From an uncultured Pseudomonadales bacterium (lineage in GTDB: Bacteria; Pseudomonadota; Gammaproteobacteria; Pseudomonadales; Pseudohongiellaceae), in NCBI GenBank assembly GCA_943789485.1, contig CALSUH010000008.1, positions 124,001-188,000 of the forward strand: a stretch of 64,000 nucleotides of DNA, in the 5' to 3' direction. The stretch's first letter is position 1, and the number at the start of each line of letters is the position of its first letter. Of the stretch, positions 58,194-64,000 are shown one piece after another. The notes below the pieces were generated by a model. It saw only the letters and a list, made by a program, of their open reading frames with translations, ran no database searches and was not told where the DNA came from. The position numbers were made by a program, and so were the translations under genes.

Positions 58194-58505
58194 ATGTACG
58201 CGGTTATTAAAAGTGGTGGCAAGCAACACAGGGTTGAAGAAGGCGAAGTTCTTCGGCTTGAAAAATTGGAAGCCGCTACTGGGGAAGAAATAAGTTTCGA
58301 CAATATTCTGATGGTTGGCGAAGGCGAATCTGTGAAGATCGGTACGCCCTATGTTGCGGGCAGTAAGGTCACTGCACAAGTGGTTCAACAAGGTCGAGCC
58401 AACAAGGTTACGATTATCAAGTTTAATCGTCGTAAGCATTCGCGTAAGCAACAGGGTCATCGCCAGTGGTTTACAGAAGTTAAGATTACTGGAATTACAG
58501 CTTAA
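58194..58505 (+). CDS. rplU: 50S ribosomal protein L21
   Basis: 103 residues, exactly the usual length; start ATG 58194 with GGAGAG upstream. [20 protein letters not shown] and [20 protein letters not shown] are diagnostic. L21 binds 23S rRNA in the large subunit. First gene of the rplU-rpmA pair, 16 bases before rpmA. Confidence 0.98.
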   Translation: MYAVIKSGGKQHRVEEGEVLRLEKLEAATGEEISFDNILMVGEGESVKIGTPYVAGSKVTAQVVQQGRANKVTIIKFNRRKHSRKQQGHRQWFTEVKITGITA

Positions 58506-58521
58506 GGCTCGGAGTTAGGTA

Positions 58522-58779
58522 ATGGCACATAAGAAAGCAGGTGGTAGTACTAATAATGGTCGTGATTCGGAATCGAAACGACTAGGTGTTAAGAAGTACG
58601 GTGGCGAAGTTGCCATCGCAGGAAATATTATCGTACGTCAGCGCGGCACGCGTTTTCATCCGGGTGATAACGTAGGTTGTGGCAAAGACCACACCTTGTT
58701 CGCCAAGGCAGATGGTGTTGTGAAGTTCGCTGTTAAAGGGCCTAACAACCGAAAATTCGTGAGCATCGAAGTAGCCTAG
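58522..58779 (+). CDS. rpmA: 50S ribosomal protein L27
   Basis: 85 residues, the normal length. [20 protein letters not shown] is the conserved N-terminal tail that reaches the peptidyl-transferase centre; [20 protein letters not shown] follows. There is no N-terminal extension of the Firmicute type that needs cleavage. GGAG stands before the ATG; a terminator follows. Confidence 0.98.
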   Translation: MAHKKAGGSTNNGRDSESKRLGVKKYGGEVAIAGNIIVRQRGTRFHPGDNVGCGKDHTLFAKADGVVKFAVKGPNNRKFVSIEVA

Positions 58780-58794
58780 TAAAGCAGTTCGTTA

Positions 58795-58828
58795 CTAAAA
58801 AGCCTCGTCGTTCGACGGGGCTTTTTAG
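58795..58828 (+). terminator. Terminator after rpmA
   Basis: AAAAAGCC-CGTCG-TT-CGACG-GGCTTTTT hairpin with one mismatch and a T-run, starting 16 bases after the stop codon. Confidence 0.9.
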
Positions 58829-58890
58829 TTTATGAAGAAGCGGTGTTAGCAGAAACAGTATTTGAGCGCCGTTTCTCCAGAGCGAATTGA

Positions 58891-61216
<2,326 letters not shown>

Positions 61217-61250
61217 CAATGCAGTAGAGGTTTGTAGAACGCAAATTCTA

Positions 61251-61288
61251 GACCTAAAAAAACCGGCTTCTGCCGGTTTTTTTAGGTC
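61251..61288. terminator. Bidirectional terminator between proB and rpsT
   Basis: GACCTAAAAAAACCGGC-TTCT-GCCGGTTTTTTTAGGTC, perfect arms with A- and T-runs, placed between convergent genes. Confidence 0.92.
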
Positions 61289-61298
61289 TGAAACTAAT

Positions 61299-61562
61299 CT
61301 ATTTCAGCGCCTTTACTGCTGTGTTCAATCGGCTCTTGTGACGAGAAGCCTTATTCTTATGAATAATTCCTCTGTCTGCCATGCGGTCAATAACAGGAAC
61401 CATAGTGTTATAGGCTTCAACGGCCTTCGCGTGATCGCCGCCTACGATGGCTGCGTCTACCTTCTTGATTTGAGTACGTACCATGGATCGAAAAGATGCA
61501 TTATGGCGACGGCGAACTTCACTCTGTCTTGCACGCTTGCGGGCCTGTAAAGAATTAGCCAA
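61299..61562 (-). CDS. rpsT: 30S ribosomal protein S20
   Basis: 87 residues, normal length. [20 protein letters not shown] is the typical basic start and [19 protein letters not shown] the typical end. S20 binds 16S rRNA early in small-subunit assembly. Its position divergent from murJ is the usual one. Confidence 0.97.
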   Translation of the reverse strand: MANSLQARKRARQSEVRRRHNASFRSMVRTQIKKVDAAIVGGDHAKAVEAYNTMVPVIDRMADRGIIHKNKASRHKSRLNTAVKALK

Positions 61563-61821
61563 TTGGAGCTCCTTATTGCACTAGATTTTTGTTTTCTAGT
61601 CGGTTATTTCGTTAATAGCATTGAGTGAGGACGATTATTGCTGCGTTGCATCCCCGAATTCAGAGCGCGACACTATGCCGTTTTCACGGCCAATTGTCAA
61701 TAGGAATAAATACGGCGGGCTTTCCCTAAGCCCTTAACAATACTCAACTTATTGCTGATTGGCAGCAATAGCGTGATAATCTCTGCTTGGCATTAATTAT
61801 ACCAGCAAGGCTATCTACTCA

Positions 61822-63408
61822 ATGAGTGAATCTCACTCTTCTCACGAACAGCAACCCCAAGACAGCAAGAGCGGTGAATCTAGCTTGCTCAAAGCGAGCG
61901 GTGTCACCGGCTCGATGACGCTAGTCTCGCGCGTCTTAGGCTTGGCGCGCGACGTGGTTATTGCCCGTGTTTTCGGTGTGGGGGACGGTGTCGACGCTTT
62001 TTTTGTAGCCAATAAAATTCCCAATTTCATGCGTAGATTGTTTGCCGAAGGGGCCTTTAATCAAGCGTTCGTTCCGGTACTTTCTGAATACCGCAGCACT
62101 AAGTCCCTGGCAGATGTGCAGCTGCTAATAAATTCAGTTGCGGGCAGTCTAGGGGGATTTCTGCTCATATTTACCTTCGTGGCTGTCGTTGCGGCGCCGC
62201 TAATTGCTGTACCGATTGCTTACGGATTCACGGATGAGCCAGATAAGTTCGCGCTGCTTGTAGAGATGCTGCGCATCACCTTTCCCTATTTGTTTCTAAT
62301 ATCAATGACTGCTCTGTGCGGATCGATTTTAAATAGTTACGCGCGTTTTGCTGTTCCAGCGGTGACACCGGCACTGCTTAATTTATCTCTTATAATTTGT
62401 TCATTTTTTTTAGTGCCGTATATGCGCGTGCCGGAATTGGCGCTGGCATGGGCGGTGCTAATAGCGGGAGTTGCACAACTCTTGTTTCAATTGCCTTTTT
62501 TGGCTCGCATGCGACTAATGCCTGTGCCTACTGTGGGGAAATATCACGAGGGTGTTGAGCGTATTAAGAAGCTGATGGTGCCGGCCTTGTTCGGCGTTTC
62601 AGTGAGCCAGATCAATCTTTTATTCGACACTCTTATTGCCACGATGCTGGTGTCTGGTAGCGTGTCGTGGCTGTATTATTCGGACCGTCTTATGGAATTG
62701 CCGCTAGGCACCTTCGGGATTGCGATTGCTATAGTTGTACTTCCAAGCCTCTCGAGAAAACATGCCACCTCCTCCGGGGATGAATTTGCGGAAACTCTAG
62801 ATTGGGCTTTTCGCCTAGTAGTGTTGATAGCTATTCCCTCGGCACTGGCACTTATTGTGATTGCGGAGCCGCTGCTGATTGCTTTGTTTCACAATGACAA
62901 ATTCACCGCTGCGGATGTAGCAAGCTCCGCAGGCAGTCTCAAAGCCTATGCACTAGGTTTGATTGCATTCATGTCTATTAAGATATTCGCACCTGGTTAC
63001 TATGCGCGACAGAATACAAGCACACCGGTAAAGATTGGTATCGTGGCGATGGTGAGCAATATGGTAATGAATCTAGTCTTCTTCTTAGGTGGTCTTGCTC
63101 ATGTAGGCTTAGCGCTGGCTACTAGCCTCGCTGCGTTTTTAAATGCGGGCCTATTACTGCGCGGACTGACGGTTGATGGTGTGTTTAAGTTTCAGCCTGG
63201 TTGGGGGGGGTTCCTGCTTCAGGTGGTGCTGGCGAATGCGTTGATGGTTTATTTTCTGATGAATTTTGCAGGTGATTGGCAAGATTGGTTAAGCTGGACA
63301 ATGACCGACAAGATAGTTCGGTTGGGTATTTTGGTGATAGGTGCTGTATTCATCTATGCTGCGGTTCTCTTTGCGGCGGGTTTAAGGTGGCGTCATATCT
63401 ATCGCTAA
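61822..63408 (+). CDS. murJ: Lipid II flippase
   Basis: 528 residues, a polytopic membrane protein of the MATE-like MVF family. GSMTLVSRVLGLARDVVIARVFGVG with the essential Arg, FAEGAFNQAFVPVLSEY, and about fourteen membrane helices match MurJ. It moves lipid II across the inner membrane for peptidoglycan synthesis. In many relatives ribF follows; here two small unrelated genes do. Confidence 0.95.
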   Translation: MSESHSSHEQQPQDSKSGESSLLKASGVTGSMTLVSRVLGLARDVVIARVFGVGDGVDAFFVANKIPNFMRRLFAEGAFNQAFVPVLSEYRSTKSLADVQLLINSVAGSLGGFLLIFTFVAVVAAPLIAVPIAYGFTDEPDKFALLVEMLRITFPYLFLISMTALCGSILNSYARFAVPAVTPALLNLSLIICSFFLVPYMRVPELALAWAVLIAGVAQLLFQLPFLARMRLMPVPTVGKYHEGVERIKKLMVPALFGVSVSQINLLFDTLIATMLVSGSVSWLYYSDRLMELPLGTFGIAIAIVVLPSLSRKHATSSGDEFAETLDWAFRLVVLIAIPSALALIVIAEPLLIALFHNDKFTAADVASSAGSLKAYALGLIAFMSIKIFAPGYYARQNTSTPVKIGIVAMVSNMVMNLVFFLGGLAHVGLALATSLAAFLNAGLLLRGLTVDGVFKFQPGWGGFLLQVVLANALMVYFLMNFAGDWQDWLSWTMTDKIVRLGILVIGAVFIYAAVLFAAGLRWRHIYR

Positions 63409-63425
63409 TTCAGAATGAGAATAGT

Positions 63426-63764
63426 ATGAAGAAGGTCTACAGCACCGAAATTCTTGCGAATGCTTGGAATATTAAAAATGTTCTGGAGCAACATGACATC
63501 GAGGCGGTGATAAAAAATGAGAACCTTTTCTCGGTGTCAGGCGAGGTGCCTTTTCTTGAATGCCTGCCCCAGATTTGGGTTAAGCCTCTGGACTTCGTCC
63601 GCGCCAAACAGATTATTGCTGATTTGGGTTCATCGTTTGAAGAGGTCGGCCCAGATTGGGTCTGTGCAAGTTGCGGGGAACCCAATCTGAGCAATTATGC
63701 TGTATGCTGGAGTTGCGAAAGTAGCCATGAAAACGCTCATGAAAACGACCTAGCTAATCAATAA
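63426..63764 (+). CDS. DUF2007 protein with zinc ribbon, paralogue of 36335
   Basis: 112 residues from ATG 63426; a longer in-frame start would overlap murJ by 133 bases and is not supported. MKKVYSTEILANAWNIKNVLE, IEAVIKNENL, LPQIWVKPLDFVRAKQIIAD is the DUF2007 fold; CASCGEPNLSNYAVCWSC is a four-Cys zinc ribbon. Follows murJ by 17 bases, so probably co-transcribed. Function unknown. Confidence 0.85.
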   Translation: MKKVYSTEILANAWNIKNVLEQHDIEAVIKNENLFSVSGEVPFLECLPQIWVKPLDFVRAKQIIADLGSSFEEVGPDWVCASCGEPNLSNYAVCWSCESSHENAHENDLANQ

Positions 63765-63766
63765 GC

Positions 63767-64000
63767 ATGTTTAAAAAATTCACTCAACTTACCCTGCTTG
63801 GCCTCCTGGTCGTCCTGCCCTCATCATTGGTGGCTGAGTGTGTTGTCCTTCTGCATGGCTTAGGTAGGCTCTCGAACTCCATGTCTGAGTTGGAGACGAA
63901 GCTAGCACCTGCGGGATATTACGTGTCGAATATTAAGTATCCATCGCGCAGCTATCCCATCGATGTGCTGGCATTGGATGCGATAGGTCGCGGTCTCGCT
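63767..64000 (+). CDS. Exported alpha/beta hydrolase (lipase-like), 3' end outside window
   Basis: 78 codons visible, open to the window end. Signal peptide ends LVAE; then CVVLLHGLGRLSNSMSELE, whose HGLGR is the oxyanion motif of lipase-like alpha/beta hydrolases, and KYPSRSYPIDVLA. The nucleophile lies beyond the edge. Two bases after the DUF2007 gene, so same operon. Confidence 0.8.
   Translation, partial: MFKKFTQLTLLGLLVVLPSSLVAECVVLLHGLGRLSNSMSELETKLAPAGYYVSNIKYPSRSYPIDVLALDAIGRGLA

Overview
The window reads as the chromosome of a gammaproteobacterium, probably marine and heterotrophic. The main evidence is the 3' block ispB / rplU-rpmA-obgE-proB / rpsT / murJ, which is a classic gammaproteobacterial order. 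The rest is rich in TonB-dependent receptors, exported PQQ dehydrogenases, exported hydrolases, CoA-transferases and PSD1-type cytochromes, as in marine oligotrophs. I cannot assign a genus.

Layout. 1-9.5 kb: a cut TonB receptor, then an exported catabolic cluster: a heme c / PHM-type copper monooxygenase fusion, two unrecognised periplasmic proteins, a peptidyl-amidating-lyase-like NHL propeller and a PQQ dehydrogenase. 9.7-11.8 kb: purU, then a 352-bp tandem array made of 3' halves of a tRNA-Ser gene, ending in the intact tRNA-Ser(GCU). 11.9-16.7 kb: a divergent cluster (CoA-transferase, two hydratases, citramalyl-CoA-lyase-type enzyme, acyl-CoA dehydrogenase) that matches the itaconate/mesaconate degradation toolkit. 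16.9-20.9 kb: an exported metallo-beta-lactamase-fold enzyme, a Sel1 protein, a second tRNA array (three decayed 5' halves, then intact tRNA-Arg(ACG)), and an IS3-family remnant split around a higBA toxin-antitoxin pair. 21-24 kb: a DadA-like oxidase and an NhaC-type antiporter. 24.2-29.6 kb: a PSD1 cytochrome / DUF1552 / ankyrin operon. 29.7-37.8 kb: small exported proteins and several genes broken by single-base frameshifts, ending in a GrdB-like gene with an in-frame UGA. 37.9-52.1 kb: exported hydrolases, a cytochrome-PQQ dehydrogenase, a CoA-transferase, an exported methyltransferase and two intact TonB receptors, paralogues of the broken one at 34-36 kb. 52.4-64 kb: ETF-ubiquinone oxidoreductase, a lipoprotein, an acyl-CoA synthetase and the housekeeping block.

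How it works together. TonB receptors would bring in large or scarce organic substrates. Periplasmic quinoproteins, copper/heme oxidases and hydrolases would begin their breakdown. CoA-transferases, acyl-CoA dehydrogenase, lyase and synthetase would finish it as acyl-CoA, with electrons entering the quinone pool through ETF-QO. The substrates cannot be read from the sequence.

The strongest unusual signals are: (1) a selenoprotein with an in-frame UGA at the UxxC position of a GrdB-like protein, with a SECIS-like hairpin; (2) two tRNA genes, each with a tandem array of half-tRNAs broken next to the anticodon arm, and each followed by a long palindrome that copies the tRNA 3' end in reverse; (3) a heme c-copper monooxygenase beside a PAL-like propeller. 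About sixteen apparent one-base frameshifts, mostly in homopolymers and one of them in the essential ispB, suggest indel errors in the source sequence rather than true gene decay.
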